Assembly (NCBI GenBank): GCA_039029935.1
Contig: JBCCFC010000140.1
Coordinates: 1 to 15,878, forward strand
Length of the DNA stretch: 15,878 nt
Direction: 5' to 3'
From: G039029935 sp039029935
GTDB taxonomy: Bacteria; Chloroflexota; Anaerolineae; Caldilineales; Caldilineaceae
A model generated the notes under the pieces. That model was not told the DNA's origin, did no database searches, and worked only from the letters and a program-made list of their open reading frames with translations. This document shows, in pieces, positions 1 to 6,605 of the stretch (position 1 is its first letter; each line of letters starts with the position of its first letter). The translations under genes and the position numbers were made by a program.

Positions 1-985
1 CTTCGTTGAACTCGTCATCCATAGGCTCATCGCTATCAAACTCATTGATAGCCTCGGACATAATGACTTTTTCGGCTTCCACACGGCTTTCTTTGGTCAT
101 TTGCTCATAGGCTCCTTTGATGTTTAGCACACCCGCCAAGAAACGGGTGCAATCTGATGTCTCTTGTGGATTACATGGATGTGCTGTATTGAGTAATGCT
201 GCACGGACCGCTGCAGGGTCGGGGGATACCCTATTTTCGACTTGGATACTGAGCAATAGCGCGACAATGCCTGAGACAATAGGGGCAGCAAAACTGGTCC
301 CGCTCATCATCACAGTCCCACCGTTGGGCACGGCTCCCAGAATATTTTGACCCGGTGCAAGAATACCCTGAGACTGATATGCGTCACCCCAATTGCTAAA
401 TCCTAGCGGCTTTCCATCCGCATCCATCGCGCCCACAGCCAACACCGAGTCAACCGCTGCTGGCACATGGAGACACTTACAACCATCATTGCCCGCTGCC
501 GCAACAATCAGGACATTTTTTTCTTTGCACAATCGGATGGCATTGGACAACAGGTGTTCTGGCTCGGCGGATGAGGCTAACTGACCACCACTGATGTTGA
601 TGACATTGGCACCCGCCTCGACCGCTTGGGTGATTGCCCGTGCAAGGTCTGTCTGTGAACAAGGGGCTGGTCGGCCTGGCTCTACTTCTCCAAAGATGGG
701 GAGAATTAGCCCTCGGCTTTTAGGAGCAATGCCGTGAACTTCGCTGCCATTCATTTGATTGTTATGTCGCCCAAAAATGATGCTGGCGACATGTGTGCCA
801 TGATGCGATGGGGTAGCTTGGTCTGCTGAAACTAATGTTTGAAGTTGTGTCAGATTCGCACCCTCAAAGCAAGGGTGTGATTGGTCAACAGAGCCATCCA
901 AAATTGCAACTGCTATGTCAGGATGTCCCTTAGTCTGTTGCCAGAGAGATGCTAACTCTGGTAAATATGTTTCTATCATTGTCAT
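1..985 (-). CDS. PatA/PatG-like subtilisin family (S8) protease, 3' end outside the window
   Basis: Serine protease of the subtilisin fold, most like the cyanobactin-maturation proteases PatA/PatG. The 328 residues visible (start ATG at 985) contain the whole catalytic domain: D30 in AILDGSVD, H62 in SHHGTHVAS and S231 in SGTSFAAP, plus the oxyanion asparagine in VAAAGNDG. Family-specific stretches I recognise are DGxVDxSHPCFEGANL, FSNWGDAYQSQGILAPG and the LAGVLNI segment near residue 285. No signal peptide is seen, so it is probably cytoplasmic, as PatA is. Known PatA and PatG cleave leader and follower parts of ribosomal peptide precursors; whether this one does is inference, because no precursor or cyclisation gene lies in the window. 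After the protease domain an acidic tail (many E/D) runs off the edge, so a further C-terminal domain may exist. No upstream gene is close; it probably has its own promoter. Confidence 0.88.
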   Translation of the reverse strand, partial: MTMIETYLPELASLWQQTKGHPDIAVAILDGSVDQSHPCFEGANLTQLQTLVSADQATPSHHGTHVASIIFGRHNNQMNGSEVHGIAPKSRGLILPIFGEVEPGRPAPCSQTDLARAITQAVEAGANVINISGGQLASSAEPEHLLSNAIRLCKEKNVLIVAAAGNDGCKCLHVPAAVDSVLAVGAMDADGKPLGFSNWGDAYQSQGILAPGQNILGAVPNGGTVMMSGTSFAAPIVSGIVALLLSIQVENRVSPDPAAVRAALLNTAHPCNPQETSDCTRFLAGVLNIKGAYEQMTKESRVEAEKVIMSEAINEFDSDEPMDDEFNE

Positions 986-1127
986 GCTGATTCTTTCCCA
1001 TCACTGAGGGCGAACCCACAACATCAATGGCTTATCTTTGATTTGTATGAATACTTGACAAGTGATTGATGGTATGGGTTTGCCTTGTTGATATGACACT
1101 GAGTATACACCCGCCTGCTGTCGTTGT
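986..1127. other. Upstream region of the PatA-like gene
   Basis: No ORF supported. On the minus strand a TTGTCA at 1061-1056 could be a -35, with AAGATA at 1038-1033 as a poor -10. Nothing else is apparent. Confidence 0.25.
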
Positions 1128-1194
1128 CTGTCGAACAAAGTGCTACATTCTTGTAGAACAAACAATGATTTTCTTGTCGTTGTTTGTTCTACAA
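1128..1194. promoter_or_regulatory. Operator-like array of three TTTGTTCKACA boxes
   Basis: A perfect 15-bp inverted repeat lies at 1151-1165 (TTGTAGAACAAACAA) and 1180-1194 (TTGTTTGTTCTACAA), spacer 14 nt. A third copy of the same box in minus orientation (rc CTTTGTTCGACA) lies at about 1130-1141. It sits 140-210 bp upstream of the PatA-like gene and downstream of the PIN toxin terminator, so it most likely serves the protease promoter. Three copies of one box argue for binding of a dimeric regulator rather than a terminator, as no T-run follows. The GAAC/GTTC cores recall LexA-type operators, but the long spacing does not fit a standard LexA box. Confidence 0.5.
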
Positions 1195-1244
1195 ATCTAG
1201 AACGGAACCAATTTTTTTCATCATATTAAAAACTAAATAAACAA

Positions 1245-1284
1245 AAAAGAGCATCATCACAATCTATAGTGATGATGCTCTTTT
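1245..1284 (-). terminator. Rho-independent terminator of the antitoxin/PIN toxin operon
   Basis: Perfect 16-bp stem: AAAAGAGCATCATCAC at 1245-1260 and its complement at 1269-1284, with an 8-nt loop. Read on the minus strand the stem is followed by a T-rich run. It is placed about 80 bp after the last stop codon of the PIN gene and before the protease gene, so it separates the two transcription units. Confidence 0.85.
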
Positions 1285-1365
1285 GCGTCGTATGATGAGG
1301 TGAATAATTTTCGTTGCTATTCTGCTGTCTTTCGAATATGAATTGTGTTGAGTGTGATTAGTGGG

Positions 1366-2139
1366 TCAAAGCTCAGTTGGCGTATACAACCCTAACCCTA
1401 AAGCCTGTGCAATCGGCTCAAAATCAGCATCTCGTGTCCAAACTGCCGCGTCATCCGGCACATGCAGCGCAATGATAATATCCCCCAACGGCCAGCAACT
1501 ATTTTGTCCCAATGCTGCTTTAGGATTCTCGATGATAGCTGGCAGGAGTCGCTGGACACGGGCTTGGTCTTTGATGGCATTGGGGTGTGCATTCAGATAA
1601 GCGTGGATGGCTCGGAGTTTGTCAGCAGTCTGTGCTAGATAGTTGGGCAGATGACAACCGGCAGTTTCTTTATTGCAGGTATCAGCAACAGTATAGATTC
1701 CGTCGGTTTAAGAAACAATGCCTTTTGTAACCAAATCGTAGGTGATTGGGTCTGGTAACGGTGATACATTGTGCCAAAATCGTATTTCTAAATCGTCCTC
1801 GAGAAAGGTGTCACAAATTTCTTTGGCATATGCCCATTGGCCGCGACTATAATCATAAAGATGACCCACAATTGTTGAGCAACGCGACGCTGAACGCACC
1901 CGAAACGCCCGCTGTCCCGTGTGGATATTTCGCATCAACCCACCCCAACCACGCTGTTCTAACATGACCCGCTTGACATGAGCCATGTCAGAAGCAACAG
2001 TGCGTTGAAATTCCATCCATACGTAATTTGAGGTATACAACTGCGGAGACAGTGCTTCAATTTGAGCTTCAAGTGCTTCTTGTTCTCTGGGGTCAAGCAA
2101 GATGCGGTCCGTCTGGACTGATGTTTCTACAAAAATCAA
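1366..2139 (-). pseudogene. PIN-domain toxin gene interrupted by an in-frame TAA
   Basis: Probable RNase toxin partner of the antitoxin just upstream (29-nt gap). Translation from ATG 2139 gives 143 residues (VETSVQTDRIL at the start, WMEFQRTV near residue 43) and then TAA at 1708-1710. Exactly in the same frame the reading continues for 113 more codons to TGA at 1366-1368. This second half carries the C-terminal PIN hallmarks GDIIIALHVPDDAAVWTRDADFEPIA and LGLGLYTPTEL, including two acidic positions expected in the active site. The first half alone lacks these and should be inactive. A single substitution (CAA, GAA or AAA to TAA) would explain the split; a sequencing error or stop-codon suppression are alternatives. 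If only the first ORF is counted, the gene is 1708-2139. PIN assignment is from motif pattern, moderately sure. Confidence 0.7.
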
Positions 2140-2168
2140 GTCAGTATCCTACGACAATGGTACGTGTA

Positions 2169-2831
2169 TTACAGTTCTTCTTTGTACAAATCGGCAAGCT
2201 CACGACTTCCACCCATACTGGGTGGCAACCCCGCCGAGATGAGTTGCTGCTTTCCCTGACGGATAATATCCTTTTGCGTTTCCCCTTGGCGAATGAGTTC
2301 GATAAAATGGCGCAGCGCATTCAGTTTCTCTTGCGTCAATGTATCAACGCGCAAACGCTGTGCTGCCAAATCCAAGGACAAACAGAGCCGTTTGGTCGAT
2401 TCTGGACACATCTTCCAAAGGTCAAAGGTGCTTTCTGGGAACTGTTTGACAAATGCCTCTTGAACAGATGCATCGTTCCAATGCTGCTCCACTTTTTCGA
2501 TTTCACGGATCAAATGAACCAATTGCCATTGATAGAGCCGACGTTCTCGACGTTGTAGCTCTTCAAGCTGGTTGGGCAGAAATAACACCGCCACCGTCTC
2601 TAAGGTATCATCCCTTGTTAGCCAAATGGGTTGCTGGTCTACTTGAGGATAGTTGACCCAGCCATTGACCAGTTGCGCTTTTTCCGCGTTTATCATAACT
2701 CTGTGTGTCATCGTTTTATTTGCCTCTGCCATATGATAGGCCGCAGCATGTTTGCCACGTACACCACCAGAGAAATCGTATTCTGGTAACATCTCATCAT
2801 CCGTATCTAGTTGCATTTGCTTATCGCTCAT
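2169..2831 (-). CDS. Antitoxin-like protein with EYDFSGGVRGK signature and long helical C-terminal part
   Basis: 220 residues. Residues 15-31 (LPEYDFSGGVRGKHAAA) match a motif I know from antitoxins paired with PIN toxins in Chloroflexota and Cyanobacteria. Those proteins are usually about 80-90 residues; here residues about 85-220 form an extra, charged, helix-rich region (QRRERRLYQWQLVHLIREIEKVEQHW) of unknown role. That region may belong to a distinct toxin-neutralising or regulatory domain. It precedes the PIN gene by 29 nt and both end at the same terminator, so they form an operon. The start ATG at 2831 is supported by an AGGGG ribosome-binding site 9-13 nt upstream, and a perfect TATAAT lies at 2896-2901 on the same strand. 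Antitoxin role is inferred from motif and neighbour. Confidence 0.72.
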   Translation of the reverse strand: MSDKQMQLDTDDEMLPEYDFSGGVRGKHAAAYHMAEANKTMTHRVMINAEKAQLVNGWVNYPQVDQQPIWLTRDDTLETVAVLFLPNQLEELQRRERRLYQWQLVHLIREIEKVEQHWNDASVQEAFVKQFPESTFDLWKMCPESTKRLCLSLDLAAQRLRVDTLTQEKLNALRHFIELIRQGETQKDIIRQGKQQLISAGLPPSMGGSRELADLYKEEL

Positions 2832-2881
2832 ATAAAGATTCCCCTGTTTAGGTAACTTGATTGCGCCTTCAATCTAAATGT

Positions 2882-2893
2882 TAGTCATGACTA
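2882..2893. promoter_or_regulatory. 12-bp palindrome between divergent toxin-antitoxin operons
   Basis: TAGTCATGACTA is a perfect palindrome. It lies just downstream of the minus-strand TATAAT (2896-2901) and about 25 bp upstream of the plus-strand extended -10. A dimeric antitoxin bound here could repress the minus-strand operon, and perhaps both. Operator function is inferred from position only. Confidence 0.4.
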
Positions 2894-2895
2894 TC

Positions 2896-2901
2896 ATTAT
2901 A
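2896..2901 (-). promoter_or_regulatory. Minus-strand -10 element for the antitoxin/PIN operon
   Basis: On the minus strand 2901-2896 reads TATAAT, about 65 bp before the start codon at 2831. No good TTGACA-like -35 is visible at the usual distance, so this is a moderate call. Confidence 0.4.
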
Positions 2902-2918
2902 GAACACACTTGTATTCA

Positions 2919-2927
2919 TGGTATAAT
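2919..2927 (+). promoter_or_regulatory. Extended -10 promoter of the Phd/RelE-type operon
   Basis: TGGTATAAT is a consensus extended -10 (TGn plus TATAAT), which can work without a strong -35. A transcript beginning near 2934 would have a leader of about 70 nt before the start at 3004, preceded by AGGAGG at 2992-2997. Confidence 0.6.
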
Positions 2928-3003
2928 CGTAATAATGACAGAAATAAGTTCAAATTCCAAACTTTTACGGATAGAATATTCGCGTTATGTTAGGAGGTAT
3001 AAG

Positions 3004-3390
3004 ATGATTGAACGATTTCCAACAATAACAGTTCATGAGTTTCAAGAAAATCCCTATACTGTTTATGAGATGGCAGAAGAACATCCTGTGGTTCTGCTGA
3101 ATGATCATGAACCCAAATTGGTTTGCTTGACACCAGATGAGTGGAATAAGATTGATCAATTGCTAGGGGATCAGGAAGATATGATTGCGGCATTAGAGGC
3201 AGAATTGGCAATCGCTTTGGGAGAAGAGACCGAAGAGATTGTTACAGATTTGGATACTTTTTTTGAAGAGATGATGGGTGATGATGTTGAGGATTCCGAC
3301 GTGATTGAACGAAAGCCTATCCAAATGATTGATGTTGATGTCGAACAAATACGTAGCCACCGAGGAGTCCCCAACCTTGTACCAGTGTAA
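3004..3390 (+). CDS. Phd/YefM-family antitoxin
   Basis: Antitoxin that should bind the toxin encoded next and the operon DNA. The start ATG 3004 is chosen because AGGAGG at 2992-2997 stands 6 nt before it; the longer open frame from 2878 overlaps the promoter. The 128-residue product has the Phd/YefM N-terminal pattern: ITVHEFQENPYTVYEMAEEHPVVLLNDHEPKLVCLTPDEWNKI over residues about 8-50 (beta strand, helix, then the VVLLN/EPKLV hairpin). The acidic C-terminal tail (residues 60-105, many E and D) is longer than usual and suits wrapping around a basic RelE-type toxin. Its end overlaps the toxin gene by 14 nt, the usual translational coupling. Confidence 0.85.
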   Translation: MIERFPTITVHEFQENPYTVYEMAEEHPVVLLNDHEPKLVCLTPDEWNKIDQLLGDQEDMIAALEAELAIALGEETEEIVTDLDTFFEEMMGDDVEDSDVIERKPIQMIDVDVEQIRSHRGVPNLVPV

Positions 3391-3646
3391 AATCGGCTCG
3401 CTTCCGAGACGGCAAATCAAAGCAATTTCGTCCGACTATATCAAACGAGAAATCTATGCCATCATTGACATGCTCGTCGATGATCCCTACCCACCAGGTA
3501 GTCAGCTTGAAGATGAATTGCAGCATCGATATCGGTTCCGAGTCAATGGCTATCGGATCATCTACATGGTCAACGAACAGGATAAAGTAATTCGAATTTT
3601 AACCGTTAGACCCAGAAATCAGAAAACCTATTTGAATGTTCCGTAG
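3377..3646 (+). CDS. RelE/ParE-family toxin, probable TTG start
   Basis: Toxin of the RelE/ParE superfamily, in RelE members a ribosome-dependent mRNA endonuclease. The C-terminal half is diagnostic: YRFRVNGYRIIYMVNEQDKVIRILTVRPRNQKTYLN (beta strands with basic R/K positions). RRQIKAISSDYIKREIYAIIDML forms the helical N-terminal part. I place the start at TTG 3377 because GAGGAG (3362-3367) lies 9 nt before it and the resulting 89 residues match the family length. The in-frame starts at 3329-3338 add 13-16 residues with no family resemblance and no ribosome-binding site. It overlaps the antitoxin stop by 14 nt. Whether it cleaves mRNA or acts on gyrase (ParE-like) cannot be told from sequence; the YRIIYMV and basic C-terminus favour RelE. 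Confidence 0.82.
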   Translation: MYQCKIGSLPRRQIKAISSDYIKREIYAIIDMLVDDPYPPGSQLEDELQHRYRFRVNGYRIIYMVNEQDKVIRILTVRPRNQKTYLNVP

Positions 3647-3748
3647 CTCTGCTAACCCAACCACCACAAGAATAAACGGCATGGTTCAAAAATGGGTAAC
3701 GAAAAGACCACCATTTAGATCATAACCTTGTATGCAACGGGAGATGTT

Positions 3749-5424
3749 ATGCGCAAATTTTCTTCATATGGCCCCATTGACACAAATTTACACTACCACG
3801 CCCCCCGCACAGGGTTGATGACTTTACCCATGATCAGTTGGTTGGGAACTCTGTTGAGGGCAACGGCCATTACATCACTGTTTGGGCACCGCGACAGGCG
3901 GGCAAAACGTGGGTGATGCAGGAGGTGGTGGAACAGCTCCGCACAAGTGGTGAGTTTGAAGTGGGCATCATTACCATGCAGGATGCCAAAGAGGATAAAA
4001 GCGACGAGAGTGTTCTCGAAACTTTTGTGCAAGAACTCAATAATTGGTTTGACCGTGACTTTCCAGATGTGACGGAATGGAAACAGGTAAAAAGCTTGTT
4101 TACAGCGGATTACTTTTCAAAACCTGTGATATTGGTCATTGATGAATTTGATGCGCTGGCAGAGGTGTTTATCAATCGTTTTGCCAATGCCTTTCGTGCT
4201 ATGTACACAACACGATCAAATCAACGTCATCTACCCAGCGACGAAAAGAGCAACCTACTGCATGGACTCGCACTCATCGGTGTCCGCAGTGTACTAGGAA
4301 TCGAGAATGTTAGCGGCTCGCCCTTTAACGTGCAGCGCAGCGTCTATATTCCCAACTTGACCGAAGATGAGGTACACACTCTCTTTCATTCATATGAGCA
4401 AGAGAGTGGGCAGCGGATTGCGCCCAACGTGATTACCCGTATCTATCGCGAGATGCGGGGGCAACCGGGGCTAACCTGCTGGATGGGTGAACTGCTCACG
4501 GAGACATACAACAAACATCAGTCAGTGATTACGATACGTGATTTCAACCGCGCCTATGCGCTTGCGCTCAAAGCACTGCCCAACAACAACATCCTCAACA
4601 TCATTTCCAAGGCCAAGATGGAGACCTATCAGCCCTTTGTGTTAGAGATGTTTAAGACTGACGAAAAACTACTTTTTCGGTATGATGACCCCGATACAAA
4701 TTATCTGTACATGAATGGGGTGGTTGCTCATGAAGTGGTTGTGCCAGTTGCATCAGCCCATATGTTGGAGGAAGAATTGGATGATGAAATAGAGTCTGAG
4801 CTTGGCTTCTACTTTGAGGATGCGGGTGAAGAGGAAGAACTCTATCTCAAGTTTCCAAGTCCTTTTGTGCAACGACGACTCTTCAACTACTTCTCCCATC
4901 AGTTGTTTGGTGGACTGGACAATCTTTATGATCCAGACACCGACTTATCCAAGACCATCACACTCACGTTCTTGAATGTACCCAACGTGATGCGCATCTA
5001 TGAAGACTATGTGCAGAAGAATAGCGCATGGCTCTTTCGGAATGCACCACGTCGCAAAACCGATGATCGTATCTACGAGGCTGTCTATCACTTCAACCTC
5101 TTTGCCTATCTCGCCAAGTTTCTGCGCCCGTTCAAGGCATCACTTGTGCCAGAATTCCCAACGGGTAATGGGAAAGTTGACCTGATTATCCGCCACAACA
5201 AGAGACTCTATCCGCTCGAACTCAAGAGCTATGCCAATCTACAGCAACGACAGGAGGCCGTGGAGCAGGCTGCGGCCTATGGGCAAACGTTAAAGGTCTC
5301 GGAGGTCTGGCTGATTTTCTTTATTGAAAGCATCACGGATGAACGGCGGGCAGAGTTAGAGGTGACGGTGACGGATGCGGCGACGGGCGTTGTTGTGTAT
5401 CAAGTGTTTGTGCGGATGGGGTGA
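3749..5424 (+). CDS. AAA ATPase with C-terminal PD-(D/E)XK nuclease domain, N-terminus frameshifted
   Basis: Two-domain protein: a STAND/AAA_35-like ATPase and a nuclease-fold end. P-loop APRQAGKT at about 3886-3909, Walker B ILVIDEFDALAE at about 4132-4167, and near the C-terminus the PD-(D/E)XK pattern GKVDLII...YPLELKSY (about 5170-5230) with a following helix QRQEAVEQAAAYG. The main open frame (from TTG 3838) lacks the beginning. The family N-terminus MRKFSSYGPIDTNLHYHAPR is encoded from ATG 3749 (CGGGAG at 3738-3743 before it) in another frame. The frames must be joined by a -1 shift between about 3800 and 3835; the C6 run at 3801-3806 is the prime suspect. This is either a one-base loss (mutation or assembly error) or slippage. 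Function unknown; such proteins are common in Chloroflexota and suspected to act in conflict systems. Confidence 0.8.
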
Positions 5425-5592
5425 TGTCCTGTATCCTCGTTCATTTGACTTAGCGGATGTTTGTCTCGCAATCCATCAAACGACGAATGCCAATCCAACA
5501 GAATGCCGATGTATTCACGCCCATCCCATGATAAACTATAGATGGATTGGGTAATGGGTTTTCAATGGTTTTCTCCTTGTGTGGTATAAAAG
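5425..5592. other. Non-coding interval after the AAA/nuclease gene
   Basis: No convincing ORF in either strand. Only a weak long-range pairing of CCAATCCA (near 5490) with TGGATTGG (near 5543) is visible, followed by the terminator at 5593. Confidence 0.4.
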
Positions 5593-5636
5593 AGAGGGGT
5601 TGCATTCAATATATTGAATGCAACCCCTCTTTTTTT
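5593..5636 (+). terminator. Strong rho-independent terminator
   Basis: 18-bp perfect inverted repeat (AGAGGGGTTGCATTCAAT at 5593-5610, complement 5613-5630) followed by a run of seven T (5630-5636). A short A-run precedes it (5588-5591), so it could act weakly on the other strand too. It closes the AAA/nuclease transcription unit. Confidence 0.85.
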
Positions 5637-5650
5637 CAGTGCGAATGTTC

Positions 5651-5680
5651 TTGGCGATTCAGGGTAGATTTTGATATAAT
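5651..5680 (+). promoter_or_regulatory. Promoter of the coiled-coil/HNH operon
   Basis: TTGGCG (5651-5656) and TATAAT (5675-5680) with an 18-bp spacer; TGA at 5672-5674 makes an extended -10. The start codon follows at 5711 after AGGAG at 5701-5705. Confidence 0.6.
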
Positions 5681-5710
5681 CTGATGGTTTATGTTTTGAT
5701 AGGAGACACA

Positions 5711-6040
5711 ATGATTACAGATGAATTAGGACAAGCACTACATGATAGGTCAACCAGAGGCATTTCCCTTTCGGACGAAGAGCAAACACAATTAGAACGC
5801 TGGTACGAGTATCATGATAAGCTTGAACGGCAACGTTTTAGTGCCGTCATGCATATGAAAAGCGAAGATACAACGACCGAAAAACTACGCTCACAGATTG
5901 AAGCGACGCTCGTGCAATTGGCCGCAATGACAAAGCGTATCCAAGAAATCGCCGCAGAGAATGAAGTTCTACGTCAGGAAGTACGTCGTTTACGTGCGCA
6001 GGTTATCAGCTCATCACCAATTCAACAAGCGGCAGGCTAA
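5711..6040 (+). CDS. Small coiled-coil protein upstream of an HNH endonuclease
   Basis: 109 residues from ATG 5711, chosen over an upstream in-frame start at 5684 because AGGAG stands 5 nt before it and 5684 lies right after the -10. Residues 1-35 are a charged helical segment (DELGQALHDRSTRGISLSDEEQ) and residues about 55-100 form a coiled coil with leucine/isoleucine heptads (LRSQIEATLVQLAAMTKRIQEIAAENEVLRQEVRRLRAQV). It is cytoplasmic, with no membrane segment. The HNH gene begins 17 nt after its stop, so the two are very likely cotranscribed. I recall this gene arrangement (short helical protein then HNH) from Chloroflexota and Cyanobacteria but know no assigned function; a role as partner or inhibitor of the nuclease is a guess. 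Confidence 0.75.
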   Translation: MITDELGQALHDRSTRGISLSDEEQTQLERWYEYHDKLERQRFSAVMHMKSEDTTTEKLRSQIEATLVQLAAMTKRIQEIAAENEVLRQEVRRLRAQVISSSPIQQAAG

Positions 6041-6057
6041 ATTCCCGAAATATACCA

Positions 6058-6504
6058 ATGAGCATTCCAACAGTGATTAGACAGCAGGTTCGAGAACGAG
6101 CGAATTTTGCCTGTGAGTTTTGTGGTGTCACAGAAGTAGATATGGTAGGTGAACTAACCATTGACCATTATCGACCTCAAACCAAGGGCGGAGGGGATGA
6201 ATTAGACAATTTAATCTATAGTTGCTTGCGTTGTAACCAGCAAAAATCAAACTATTGGCCGTCAAAAGGTGGCGATATCTTTTTATGGAACCCTCGGCAA
6301 GACCCTGCCCATCAGCATTTTCTGCTTCGTGAAGATGCAGTACTTCATCCGCTAACAGATATTGGAGCATTTACAATTAGTCGTTTACGGTTGAATCGAC
6401 CACTATTAATCGACTATCGCTTACAAATTAAACGTAAAGCGGAAGACATACAACTTCTAAGTCGTTATGGAGAATTAGTGGGTTTGCAAGAACGATTGAC
6501 TTAA
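6058..6504 (+). CDS. HNH endonuclease
   Basis: 148-residue nuclease of the HNH_5-like/McrA-type group. Metal and catalytic motifs are complete: C19-x2-C22 (CEFC), D36-H37 (TIDHYRP), N51 (LDNLIYSC), C56-x2-C59 followed by N60 and K63 (CLRCNQQKS). The two CxxC pairs should hold a structural zinc and D36-H37 with N51 and N60 the catalytic metal. The C-terminal half (residues 75-148: WNPRQDP, LTDIGAFTISRLRLNRPLLIDYRLQIKRKA) is typical of the stand-alone HNH proteins following small helical proteins. Start ATG 6058 fits the family start (RQQVRERANFACEFCG). No methyltransferase or restriction gene is near, so a classical restriction role is unlikely. The target is unknown. Confidence 0.88.
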   Translation: MSIPTVIRQQVRERANFACEFCGVTEVDMVGELTIDHYRPQTKGGGDELDNLIYSCLRCNQQKSNYWPSKGGDIFLWNPRQDPAHQHFLLREDAVLHPLTDIGAFTISRLRLNRPLLIDYRLQIKRKAEDIQLLSRYGELVGLQERLT

Positions 6505-6507
6505 CAA

Positions 6508-6591
6508 ATGACGGATATGATGATTGAACAGCAGAAAGTTGTTCAAGAGCAACAGATATTATTGGACATTATGCTAAAGAGAAATACATAA
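6508..6591 (+). CDS. 27-residue micro-ORF in frame after the HNH stop codon
   Basis: ATG 6508 begins one codon after the HNH TAA (6502-6504) and in the same frame, ending with TAA at 6589-6591. The product is a single amphipathic helix rich in Q, E and L (MIEQQKVVQEQQILLDIMLK). Either it is a short cotranslated peptide, or HNH homologues normally continue here and the TAA is a recent truncation. No clear ribosome-binding site is seen. Low confidence that it is independently made. Confidence 0.3.
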   Translation: MTDMMIEQQKVVQEQQILLDIMLKRNT

Positions 6592-6605
6592 TTTGACTAT
6601 ATCTA

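Noticed and set aside
1151..1194. Inverted repeat as a terminator or a standard LexA box
   Set aside because: No T-run follows on either strand, and the GAAC/GTTC halves are too far apart for a normal LexA site.
2028..2558. 176-codon plus-strand ORF
   Set aside because: It is antisense to the antitoxin and PIN genes, has no family resemblance or ribosome-binding site, and the minus-strand frames carry clear motifs.
2878..3003. N-terminal extension of the Phd-type antitoxin
   Set aside because: The open frame from 2878 overlaps the extended -10 promoter and has no ribosome-binding site; ATG 3004 has an ideal AGGAGG.
3784..3790. AAATTTA as a programmed -1 slippery heptamer joining the two frames of the AAA gene
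   Set aside because: It fits X XXY YYZ in the correct frame, but shifting there would lose HYHAPR, which looks conserved in the family and lies downstream in the first frame; a missing C in the C6 run explains the data better.
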